From the NCBI GenBank assembly GCA_035354435.1, contig DAOQAY010000006.1:1-36223 (forward strand): a stretch of 36,223 bases of DNA. Direction: 5' to 3'. The translations under genes and the position numbers were made by a program. Below, piece by piece: positions 24,506 through 31,947 of this stretch. Within the stretch, counting starts at the first letter, position 1. Each line of letters begins with the position of its first letter. The DNA comes from JAKLDO01 sp035354435. GTDB taxonomy: Bacteria; UBP6; UBA1177. The notes under the pieces are model-generated. The model searched no databases, was not told where the DNA came from, and saw nothing but the letters and a program-made list of their open reading frames with translations.

Positions 24506-25968
24506 TGATTTTTCTCTTTTATTCTGTAAAGAGTGAATATCGATTTTTTTTCAATTTTCTCCATTTTTTCAAGCACTTTTTTCATTAAGTCAATGTCACA
24601 TTCCTCTTTTTTAATTGGCCAGCTCCTGCAAAAAAGAACTGTAAAAAATTCATCATCGGCCAGAAAATAATCCTGATTGAGAATACAGCGGTCTTCTTTA
24701 TTTCTGCAATTTCCAAGATCATATCCAGTAAAAAAATCGAGCGACTCTATTTTCAAATCAAGATGCGAAGATGCGGCAGCATATTTTGCAATATGCGGAG
24801 TCGGTGTTCCAATTGTCGATCCCGGAGCAACCATCTCAGCTTTTTTTAATAATGCATTGATATCATTATAGTAATTCCAATCAGCCGAGCGATGGAACAA
24901 TCCGCTTACAGACAATACTATAAAAATTGCAGCAAAAGAAATCCTGAAAGCTGAATTTTGAGGAATCACAGAGCATATAACTATTAGAGAAAATATCATT
25001 ACAGGAAGCATGTAATATTCGAATTTCTTTGGGAAAAATATAAAAAATACAATAAATACAATATTTGAAATCAACGAAAATCTTATAATAAACTGTGTTC
25101 TGAACTTTATAAATGCAATAACTGAAGAAATGATGACTGTCAAGGCTGAAACTATCACAGCGGTCCACAAAAAAGCGGGCGTTGACGAGTTGAATCCCGC
25201 AAGAGATGCAAGGTATAAGAATGGATAATAAATTGAAACGGAATTCCATTTTATAAGGTCATTTGACAGTTCGAAAAAAAGATCGTAATTATGAGGAATA
25301 AATGTCTGAACAATAAGCGGTAAAGAGAAAACAACTAGCATTATAAACCAATTGGCACTGTTTTTAAATTCTTTTTTCTCCAGAAATAAAAGGAGAAACA
25401 CCGGTATGAACCCGATAGCAGTTTCTTTAAACCATATTGAGACAGAAAGGAAAAAAGCCGAGAGAAGTATGTTTTCTATTTTATCTGCTCTTTCTGAAAA
25501 AAAATATGCGGATACAAGAACAAAAAAAAGAAAGGGAGTTTCCGCCTGACCTACAATGCTGTAATTAATTGACCCGGGAAGAACTGTCCAGATGATTGCT
25601 GTAAAAAGCGATATCTTTGCTGTCTGTCCGCTTTTTGTCATCAGAAGATAAATCATGACCGGAATTCCGGATGAGATAAGAATTGTGACTGTCCTGACAG
25701 CGGCAACCTGTTCGAATCCCGCCATTATAAATAAAGCCCCGAGCCAGTTAAAAAGCGGCGGAAAGAAAAAAAGATCTCCGGAATTATAAATATTCAGCCA
25801 TCCTCCGTTAAGCGCAATGTTATGAGCACACATTGAATAGGCAATCTCATCATAAGTAAACGGCGTAAAACTTTGAAGGATGATTCTGACCATGATGGAG
25901 ATCATGAATATTATTAATGGGATAGATATATCAATGCTTGTTGTAGTGAACCTAGAAAAGGATCTCAA
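24502..25968 (-). CDS. GT-C membrane glycosyltransferase (GT39/ArnT/PMT-like)
   Basis: The 488-residue protein has about eleven hydrophobic segments and a final soluble part of ~100 residues. The DE pair at residues 40-41 (TYDEIAYS) in the first periplasmic loop is the catalytic acidic motif of polyprenyl-phosphate-sugar-dependent GT-C enzymes, which glycosylate lipids or proteins outside the cytoplasmic membrane. The start is a TTG at 25966-25968 inside the end of the upstream isomerase gene. ATGs at codons 22 and 26 are alternatives but would cut the first membrane helix. It is third in an operon with two periplasmic chaperones. The acceptor is unknown. Confidence 0.8.
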   Translation of the reverse strand: MRSFSRFTTTSIDISIPLIIFMISIMVRIILQSFTPFTYDEIAYSMCAHNIALNGGWLNIYNSGDLFFFPPLFNWLGALFIMAGFEQVAAVRTVTILISSGIPVMIYLLMTKSGQTAKISLFTAIIWTVLPGSINYSIVGQAETPFLFFVLVSAYFFSERADKIENILLSAFFLSVSIWFKETAIGFIPVFLLLFLEKKEFKNSANWFIMLVVFSLPLIVQTFIPHNYDLFFELSNDLIKWNSVSIYYPFLYLASLAGFNSSTPAFLWTAVIVSALTVIISSVIAFIKFRTQFIIRFSLISNIVFIVFFIFFPKKFEYYMLPVMIFSLIVICSVIPQNSAFRISFAAIFIVLSVSGLFHRSADWNYYNDINALLKKAEMVAPGSTIGTPTPHIAKYAAASSHLDLKIESLDFFTGYDLGNCRNKEDRCILNQDYFLADDEFFTVLFCRSWPIKKEECDIDLMKKVLEKMEKIEKKSIFTLYRIKEKNH

Positions 25969-26887
25969 TCTTACTTTCTTCCCGCTTCTTGTTCAACCAG
26001 CTCTGGAACGCTTTTTCCATATTCTGCTGATAGTAGACATTCAACAGTCTTCCCCTCAGTTCGCTATATGGAGGAGGATCTTTCAATTCCACTTTCATCA
26101 ATTTCACAATATGCCAGCCGTAACGGCTTTTAAAAGGTTTGCTGATCTCGCCCTCTTTCATTTCTTTGAGTTTTGTCGAGAATTCAGGCACCATCTGGTT
26201 CAATGGAAAAGTTCCGAGCATTCCGCCTTTATCGGCTGAACCATCTTCAGAATACGATTTTGCAGCATCTTCAAAAGACACTTTACCTTCAACTATCTGA
26301 TTGTAAATGGAAGAGATCTTTTTATAGACTGCACCATCTTCCGCATTCTCAGCAGCTGATTTCAAAATTATATGCGATGCTGTGTAATTATCCTCTTTCT
26401 TAAACTGATTATCATAAATAGATTTGAGAATGGTTTCATCAACATCAACTGTAGTGACAGTAATGTGCCGCTTAAGATTGAGAAGTTCCAACTGGCTGCG
26501 AAGGACCGTATTTTTATATACATTCCACTCCAAACCCTGCTTTTCAATTTCTGCTTTCAGCTGTTCAAGTGATATCTGATTCTGCAGAGCGACATTTTCG
26601 GCAGCTCTGTCTATTTCCTCATCACCGATCTCCATTTTGAGCACCTGAAGTTCCTGTTTGACCAGTTCATCACTGACAGCTTTCTCAATAAGATCAGCTT
26701 TTCTTTCCATGATAACTTCAGAAGAAACTGCACCCGGATTTTCAGGGTTAAGGTTCTTTTTCAGATCGAAAAGAGTAATTATCTTTCCGTTGACCTTCAA
26801 TGCTATCCGGTTAAGCAGTTTTTCTTCCGCCGATATAAAATTGAATGAAATTAACAGAAATATCAGGATAATGAGCGATTTCTTCAT
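25952..26887 (-). CDS. SurA-like periplasmic peptidyl-prolyl isomerase
   Basis: The 311-residue protein has a cleavable signal peptide (cut after SA at 20), a SurA-N-like helical chaperone region at ~25-165 (starting IALKVNGKIITLFDLKKN), and one parvulin domain at ~169-265. The parvulin signatures are ASHIILKS, FEDAAKSYSED, GGMLGTFP and YGWHIVKLM. Such proteins help outer-membrane or secreted proteins fold. It starts 6 bases after the end of the lipoprotein isomerase without its own clear Shine-Dalgarno sequence, so it is translationally coupled. The order lipoprotein PPIase - soluble PPIase - glycosyltransferase suggests an envelope assembly operon. Confidence 0.9.
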   Translation of the reverse strand: MKKSLIILIFLLISFNFISAEEKLLNRIALKVNGKIITLFDLKKNLNPENPGAVSSEVIMERKADLIEKAVSDELVKQELQVLKMEIGDEEIDRAAENVALQNQISLEQLKAEIEKQGLEWNVYKNTVLRSQLELLNLKRHITVTTVDVDETILKSIYDNQFKKEDNYTASHIILKSAAENAEDGAVYKKISSIYNQIVEGKVSFEDAAKSYSEDGSADKGGMLGTFPLNQMVPEFSTKLKEMKEGEISKPFKSRYGWHIVKLMKVELKDPPPYSELRGRLLNVYYQQNMEKAFQSWLNKKREESKIEILF

Positions 26888-26893
26888 TAAAAA

Positions 26894-27979
26894 TTACTGT
26901 TTCTTGGGAGCAGGCTCGGGTTTATTTTCATTTGCCTGTGGTTTGTTTTTTAACATCTGCTGAAGCTGTTCGATCTTTTTAGGATCCATTTGAGGTCTCG
27001 GAGCCTGTCTTTTGTCCAATTTATCAGAAGAGTCCTGAACATCGGCAGGAATACCGAGATCTATTGCTGCAACAGCTTCTTTGTTAAGTTTAAAATTCAT
27101 TTCCTTTTTGATGTTCTCTATAGCAGTTTCAAAACTTGTTTTTCTTTTTTCTGTCTTAAGTGTCTGCTCTATGCTTTTCTTAACATCATCAAATGTTTTT
27201 TCTACCTTTTCTTTTTTTGCTGTGAGCTTGATTATATGGTAACCGAATTCTGTTTCAACAAGTTCACTCATATCGCCAATTTCTTTCAAGTTGAATGCGG
27301 CATCACTGAATGCCTTAACCATTTTTCCGCCTTCTTCGGTTTTTTCAAAAAACCCGAGGTCTCCGCCTCTTCTCTTAGAACCTTCATCATCACTGTATTT
27401 CTTAACAAGTTCAGGAAAAGTCTTCGGGTCTTTAATGCCGGCTTTAGCTTCTTTAAGAACTTTATCAGCTATTTTTTTAGCTTCTGCTTTTGTTCTTTTT
27501 TCATCAACTTTTATAAGGATGTGGCTTGCTTTAACTTTTTCAGGCTGATTAAAACTCGCCTTGTTCTCCTCATAATATTTTTTCATTTCATCTTCAGGAA
27601 CAGTAAGGCTGTTTTCAATATCAGTTTTCATTTTTGTGCCGCTGTAAAATCTTGCTACTGTTGATTTTACCTTTGAAAGAACTGAAGGATCTTTAAGCGC
27701 GCCTTCTTTTACAGCCTTTCTTGCAATAAGCTCGCCTTCTATTATTTTTGTTACAAGTTCTTCCTTTTTTTCAGGTGTGTTATAACGGCTTTTCAGATAA
27801 GGATTGAGCTCATCAATGTATGATTTCAAATACTTGTCAGTAATCTTAATTCCATCAAATTCAGCAATGACCTTTCCGTCATCCTGCGGAAAAAGATCAA
27901 CCGATGAACTCGAATTTTTACAATTACATGAAACGGCAGCAATAAAAACGGCTACTACTACAGCGATCAACTTCTTCAT
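26894..27979 (-). CDS. PrsA/SurA-like lipoprotein peptidyl-prolyl isomerase
   Basis: The 361-residue product has a signal peptide with lipobox AVSC (C18), a helical SurA-type region (~35-145) and a parvulin domain (~149-256: ASHILIKVDE, FPELVKKYSDDEGS, GGDLGFF, FGYHIIKLTAKK). A helical stretch and a Pro/Gln/Lys-rich disordered tail (~320-361) follow. It is anchored by lipid to a membrane facing the periplasm and should catalyse proline isomerisation in exported proteins. GAGGAGAG lies upstream of the ATG, and a promoter lies at 28052-28079. It is the first gene of a three-gene operon. Confidence 0.9.
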   Translation of the reverse strand: MKKLIAVVVAVFIAAVSCNCKNSSSSVDLFPQDDGKVIAEFDGIKITDKYLKSYIDELNPYLKSRYNTPEKKEELVTKIIEGELIARKAVKEGALKDPSVLSKVKSTVARFYSGTKMKTDIENSLTVPEDEMKKYYEENKASFNQPEKVKASHILIKVDEKRTKAEAKKIADKVLKEAKAGIKDPKTFPELVKKYSDDEGSKRRGGDLGFFEKTEEGGKMVKAFSDAAFNLKEIGDMSELVETEFGYHIIKLTAKKEKVEKTFDDVKKSIEQTLKTEKRKTSFETAIENIKKEMNFKLNKEAVAAIDLGIPADVQDSSDKLDKRQAPRPQMDPKKIEQLQQMLKNKPQANENKPEPAPKKQ

Positions 27980-28051
27980 CTCTAACTCTCCTCAATTATT
28001 AAAGTTTAAAACAGAAAACTAAACGAAACCAATAAACAATCCAAAGTGGTT

Positions 28052-28079
28052 ATTTAATCCAACTTATTTTCAATGTCAA
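28052..28079 (-). promoter_or_regulatory. Promoter of the PPIase-PPIase-glycosyltransferase operon
   Basis: TTGACA (28074-28079), a 16-base spacer and TTAAAT (28052-28057) on the minus strand. The leader to the ATG at 27979 would be about 65 bases, longer than elsewhere in the window. Confidence 0.55.
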
Positions 28080-28105
28080 GAAATGGGAGGGTATCGTATC
28101 AGAAC

Positions 28106-28474
28106 TTATTTTGATGAACTGCTTCCTGATGATACTATTATTATATTTTTTCTTTTCTTTTTCTGTTCTTCGGCTTTTATTTTATTTTCGCACTCTTTAC
28201 ACATTATCATACCTTTGGCATCTTTGTTGGGAATATATGAAGCCCGTCTGAAACTTTCACAAATATCGCAAACAAATTCATAGACATATTTGTCAAGTTT
28301 GGCATTGAACACCTTTTTCACTTCACCTTTTTTTCTGTTCAGATGCATAACTTTCAAACATTCGTCGCAGTAATATTTTCTGTGCCCGTCAGCCACAAAT
28401 GAAACATAGTGATCTTTGCCGCATTTGGCGCAAATCACCTTTGTAGATGTTATTGTAGATTTTGCTTTGTTCAA
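28106..28474 (-). CDS. Small double zinc-ribbon protein
   Basis: The 122-residue protein has two CxxC...CxxC units: C15/C18 with C36/C39 (17 residues between pairs) and C69/C72 with C92/C95 (19 between). The first, with GKDHYVSFVADGHRKYY between the pairs, matches the common bacterial CxxC-x17-CxxC small zinc-ribbon pattern. The tail is Lys-rich and ends in serines. Such proteins probably bind nucleic acid or proteins; no function is established. The start is a TTG at 28472-28474 preceded by GAGG and GGA, behind a good promoter at 28510-28537. It is divergent from the metallopeptidase gene. Confidence 0.75.
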   Translation of the reverse strand: MNKAKSTITSTKVICAKCGKDHYVSFVADGHRKYYCDECLKVMHLNRKKGEVKKVFNAKLDKYVYEFVCDICESFRRASYIPNKDAKGMIMCKECENKIKAEEQKKKRKNIIIVSSGSSSSK

Positions 28475-28509
28475 TTTTCCATACCTCGGTTTTATAAAGA
28501 TCTGCGGGC

Positions 28510-28537
28510 ATCATACCGATTTTATTCATTTCATCAA
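28510..28537 (-). promoter_or_regulatory. Promoter of the zinc-ribbon gene
   Basis: TTGATG (28532-28537), a 16-base spacer and TATGAT (28510-28515) on the minus strand give a start about 29 bases before the TTG codon. Confidence 0.6.
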
Positions 28538-28558
28538 GAGGTTTAAATAATTTTCGAT

Positions 28559-28586
28559 TTGACTCTTTATCAAAGTGTTGTAAAAT
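28559..28586 (+). promoter_or_regulatory. Promoter of the metallopeptidase lipoprotein gene
   Basis: TTGACT (28559-28564), a 16-base spacer and TAAAAT (28581-28586) predict a start near 28593. It is back to back with the zinc-ribbon promoter, 21 bases apart. Confidence 0.65.
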
Positions 28587-28617
28587 TCCTACTGATATTT
28601 TTAATATGGAGGTTTTT

Positions 28618-30168
28618 TTGAAATTTTTTATGCCTGTATTTATTCTTATTTTTCTTTTTTCAGGTTGCGGCAATATTGTTACAAACACAAAAAAGCCTGT
28701 TATTACAGACAATGAAACCGAAAATGATGAAGATGTTCAGACTGACAGCGATTTTTCTGTTGCAGATAACGATAATGAATCTCCCGACATGACCACAGAT
28801 GAATCTTCTGACAGCATTAGCGATGATGACACTGTTATTACGGATGAGATTAATGATACTGATGAAAATACTACTGATATTGAAATTTCTGACGATGACT
28901 CTGCTAAAGATTCGCGAATAGATTTTACGGGTCCTGATTTTTCAGGGTCTACCATTCTCATTCTAAATGGATCGCCTGACGGAGAAATATCGGTAAGTTC
29001 AGGTGCTTTTGAGAATGCCGTTCCTCAACTAAAGACTGCGGACTCCCACAGATCTGTTTCCGGAATGCTCAGAAATGACCTGCGTCCGCCATTGCCTGAA
29101 AATTTGGAAACACCACACATTGTTAATTCCAAGATCAGAAAATCTATGATTCCACCTTCAAAATTTGTAAAAGGAGATACTGACATCATATATGTTTATG
29201 ATTTCGGATCAGGAAACTCCACTGCTGTTCAATCTACTCTCCAGTATGTCGGAACACATATTGAGATATGGAAAGCTGACAATGTAAGCCTTTCTGCAAC
29301 TGACATTGCAAGTATCGGCGCTGAATTTGATTCAGAAATTTACGATCTTGTCACAACAAATTTCTATTCTGAATCAGACATTGATGGCAATGGTAAGATT
29401 TCAATAATACTGGCGAATCTCGGCGGTTTTGCAGCAGGTTATTTCAACCCGGCAGATTATTACACGAAAGAAGAATACAGCGAATCCAACTTCAGAGATC
29501 TTATCTATATCGAGTCAGGCATGGGAAATGATGAGATATTCAGCACTATGGCTCATGAATTTCAGCATCTGGTGCATTCTAACAAAAATATTCTGATCGA
29601 AGGTGACTGGAACAGCGGTGAACTTTACTACCGCTACATTGATGAAGGTCTTGCTATGGCAGCTCAGCATATGTATGGCGGAGCGCTGGCTGAAATGATC
29701 TATGTAATCAATGATTCCGGATATAATCAGTCTATCGGCGAAGGCAATTCCTTTATTTACTGGGATTATGATGACGATATGAAAGTCTACTCCGACTATG
29801 CAATGGCGTATGTCTTTATCCAGTATCTGAGAATAAGGGCAGGCAATGACACAACGATCTACAAAGAGATAATCAATTGCACTACCAATGACTACAAATG
29901 TGTAGAAAACGCAATAAAATCAAGGATCGACCCTTCATACACATTTACGGATTTTCTTGTTGATTTCAGGATAGCCATGCTGCTTCAGGATAAGTCAGGA
30001 CCTTACGGATTTGATGGTGAAAACGGATTCGAATTCTCAATGCCTTATTACAGTGGAACATCCGTTTCATTGCGTGGCGGCGGCGGCATTTATATAAATT
30101 CTGACGGCAGTTTTACAAAACCGTCAAATTCAGGAGCTGGGATAATTTTTGTTGGAATTAATAAGTAA
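28618..30168 (+). CDS. Lipoprotein zinc metallopeptidase (HExxH, M30/hyicolysin-like)
   Basis: A signal peptide ending LFSGC anchors the protein at C17. Residues ~22-105 are an acidic D/E/S/T tether. The body has FxSESDIDGNGKISIIL, then the zinc motif HEFQH (H313, E314, H317) and a downstream Glu in DEGLAMAAQ (E343), the layout of gluzincins of the M30 type. So it is probably a surface-bound protease. A C-terminal ~90 residues follow, ending in a small beta-rich part. The start is TTG at 28618: GGAGG lies 5 bases before it, and the ATG at 28606 has no Shine-Dalgarno sequence. The MBL-fold gene follows by 15 bases. Confidence 0.78.
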   Translation: MKFFMPVFILIFLFSGCGNIVTNTKKPVITDNETENDEDVQTDSDFSVADNDNESPDMTTDESSDSISDDDTVITDEINDTDENTTDIEISDDDSAKDSRIDFTGPDFSGSTILILNGSPDGEISVSSGAFENAVPQLKTADSHRSVSGMLRNDLRPPLPENLETPHIVNSKIRKSMIPPSKFVKGDTDIIYVYDFGSGNSTAVQSTLQYVGTHIEIWKADNVSLSATDIASIGAEFDSEIYDLVTTNFYSESDIDGNGKISIILANLGGFAAGYFNPADYYTKEEYSESNFRDLIYIESGMGNDEIFSTMAHEFQHLVHSNKNILIEGDWNSGELYYRYIDEGLAMAAQHMYGGALAEMIYVINDSGYNQSIGEGNSFIYWDYDDDMKVYSDYAMAYVFIQYLRIRAGNDTTIYKEIINCTTNDYKCVENAIKSRIDPSYTFTDFLVDFRIAMLLQDKSGPYGFDGENGFEFSMPYYSGTSVSLRGGGGIYINSDGSFTKPSNSGAGIIFVGINK

Positions 30169-30183
30169 TTCTAGGGTATTTGC

Positions 30184-30933
30184 ATGAGAAACAGATTTTT
30201 ATGTCACAACGGAAATGTTGAAGTAAGGCGTTTCAAAGGTCAGAGCAGCAACATTTTTATTGTGATCTATCAAAATGAAAAAAAGTCTTTTCTTGTTGAC
30301 TGCGGTCTGCCGACAGATATTCCGGAATTACTGAAATATATAAAATCGGAACATATTCCGCCGGTTGAAAGAGTTGTCTGCACTCACTTTCATGTAGACC
30401 ACTGTTCAGGCTGGATAGAATTGAAAAAGATATTTGAGAATGCCGAGATTTATTTTCATAGAGAAGCGGAAAAGATCGTAAGCGGCGTGGAACGGATGGA
30501 AATGCCGGCGCTGACCGACTTTACTCAGATAATGATACCCGCTATGAAAGAAAGCAGATATGTCCCGTCATTTAAAGAAGTTATGACCAACCTTTATCTG
30601 GGAACTTCCATGAGAAGCCGATTCCCGATGGACAAGGTACGGTTCTTTGATTCTGAAGAAGAAGTTCTGCCAGGATTTGCAACAATTTTCACCCCGGGGC
30701 ACAGACCTGAAGAAACAAGCTTTTATGAACCGGAATCGGGGCTTTTTATATCAGGTGATTTTATTATTGTTATGAACGGCAAGATACTTGTAAACACTTA
30801 TGTTTTCAGTTCTCAGTCACAAAAGGAAAGTCTTGAAAAAGTAAAAAAACTGGATAACCTGATGACACTGCTTCCCGGACATGGGGACTGTCTTGATTTT
30901 AATGAGCTGATTCTTAAATATAAACCAAAATAA
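30184..30933 (+). CDS. Metallo-beta-lactamase-fold hydrolase
   Basis: The 249-residue protein has the full set of MBL metal motifs: THFHVDH (H68, H70, D72, H73), the TPGHRPEE histidine, the ISGDFI aspartate and LPGHGD near the end. It has no signal peptide, so it acts in the cytoplasm. The family covers glyoxalase II-like thioesterases, lactonases and other hydrolases; the GLPTDIPELLKYI start gives no clear substrate. It lies 15 bases after the metallopeptidase gene and is probably co-transcribed. Its Shine-Dalgarno sequence is poor. Confidence 0.88.
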   Translation: MRNRFLCHNGNVEVRRFKGQSSNIFIVIYQNEKKSFLVDCGLPTDIPELLKYIKSEHIPPVERVVCTHFHVDHCSGWIELKKIFENAEIYFHREAEKIVSGVERMEMPALTDFTQIMIPAMKESRYVPSFKEVMTNLYLGTSMRSRFPMDKVRFFDSEEEVLPGFATIFTPGHRPEETSFYEPESGLFISGDFIIVMNGKILVNTYVFSSQSQKESLEKVKKLDNLMTLLPGHGDCLDFNELILKYKPK

Positions 30934-30955
30934 TTATCCAACATTTATCTTGCAT

Positions 30956-30982
30956 TTGGGATTCACTTAATTATGGTATAGT
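30956..30982 (+). promoter_or_regulatory. Promoter of ybaB-recR(-nifJ), extended -10 type
   Basis: TATAGT at 30977-30982 is preceded by TGG, giving an extended -10 (TGnTATAGT). The -35 candidate TTGGGA (30956-30961) has a 15-base spacer, which fits reliance on the extended element. Confidence 0.55.
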
Positions 30983-31021
30983 CGTTGTTGGGATGTGTGA
31001 AAATTTTTCCGGAGGAATTAT

Positions 31022-31333
31022 ATGAACATTCAAAATCTTATGCAGCAGGCACAGAAAATGCAGAAGAAAATGGCTACGCTTGATGCCGAATTTAAAAATG
31101 AGATTTTTAAAACAGAAACCGGAGGCGGAGCTGTGAATGTGACGATGAACGGTGATATGAAACTCGTTGATGTCAGTATTTCCAAAGAACTTGTGAAATC
31201 AGAAGATCTTGAAATGCTTACAGATTTATTTATAGCGGCAGTAAACCAGAGCATTGACACCGTTAAAAAGGAAAAAGAAGCGAGACTTTCAAAAGTTGTT
31301 GGCAAGATCGGCGGAATGCCGGGTCTTTTCTGA
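31022..31333 (+). CDS. ybaB: YbaB/EbfC nucleoid-associated protein
   Basis: The 103-residue protein opens with the helical MNIQNLMQQAQKMQKKM and has the ETGGGAVNVTMNGDMKLVDVSI core and the GKIGGMPGLF end typical of YbaB/EbfC, a dimeric DNA-binding protein. A GGAGG sequence is well placed before the ATG. recR starts 6 bases after its stop. In many genomes the pair follows dnaX; here dnaX is not adjacent and the upstream gene is the MBL hydrolase. Confidence 0.95.
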   Translation: MNIQNLMQQAQKMQKKMATLDAEFKNEIFKTETGGGAVNVTMNGDMKLVDVSISKELVKSEDLEMLTDLFIAAVNQSIDTVKKEKEARLSKVVGKIGGMPGLF

Positions 31334-31339
31334 GGTGAT

Positions 31340-31924
31340 ATGTTACAGGTTGAAGTTAGACAGCTGGTAGAGGAATTCAAAAAACTTCCGGGAATTTCAT
31401 TTAAAAACGCACAGAAACTGGCATATTCCGTTTTGAATGAACCGGCACTCAAGAATGTTTTAAAAAATATCGTTTCGATAACGGAAAAAATAGAAGTTTG
31501 CGAATATTGCGGATTTTTCAGAACCCATTCATCAAAATGCGTTAACTGTTCTGAAAAAAGTGATGAAATCTGCGTAGTTGCAACTTATAGCGATATGCTT
31601 GCGATAGAAAGGACCTGTTGTTTTTCCGGTTCATATCATATTCTGGGAGGACTTATCGCCCCTCTTGAAAATACTCTGCCGGAAGATCTGCTGGTCGAAC
31701 AGCTGAAAAAAAGAGCGGAGACAAATCCCGGCGTTGAAATACTGCTCGCTCTTCCTTTTTCTATTGAAGGTGACGCTACTTCGCTTTACATCAGGGATGT
31801 TCTTGATGGATTGAATGTTAAATTATCCCGAATTGCCAGAGGACTGCCGGCAGGTTGTGCTCCGGATGTGCTTGACAGAAGGACTGTTCTTGAAGCTTTC
31901 AGCGGGAAGACATATATTAACTGA
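31340..31924 (+). CDS. recR: Recombination protein RecR
   Basis: The 194-residue protein has an N-terminal helix-hairpin-helix (KLPGISFKNAQKLAYSVL), the four-cysteine zinc finger (C54, C57, C67, C70) and a Toprim domain (ICVVATYSDMLAIER and SGSYHILGGLIAPLE). It acts with RecF/RecO in loading RecA at gaps. It is slightly divergent: LPGIS replaces the common LPGIG, and IAPLEN replaces SPLxG. It sits between ybaB and nifJ on the same strand. Confidence 0.95.
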   Translation: MLQVEVRQLVEEFKKLPGISFKNAQKLAYSVLNEPALKNVLKNIVSITEKIEVCEYCGFFRTHSSKCVNCSEKSDEICVVATYSDMLAIERTCCFSGSYHILGGLIAPLENTLPEDLLVEQLKKRAETNPGVEILLALPFSIEGDATSLYIRDVLDGLNVKLSRIARGLPAGCAPDVLDRRTVLEAFSGKTYIN

Positions 31925-31947
31925 TTTTTCTGATACGGAGGGTTTTT

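Noticed and set aside
30184..30933. MBL-fold hydrolase as a beta-lactamase or part of a defence system
   Set aside because: It has no signal peptide and no defence partners, and the motifs fit the broad hydrolase family only.
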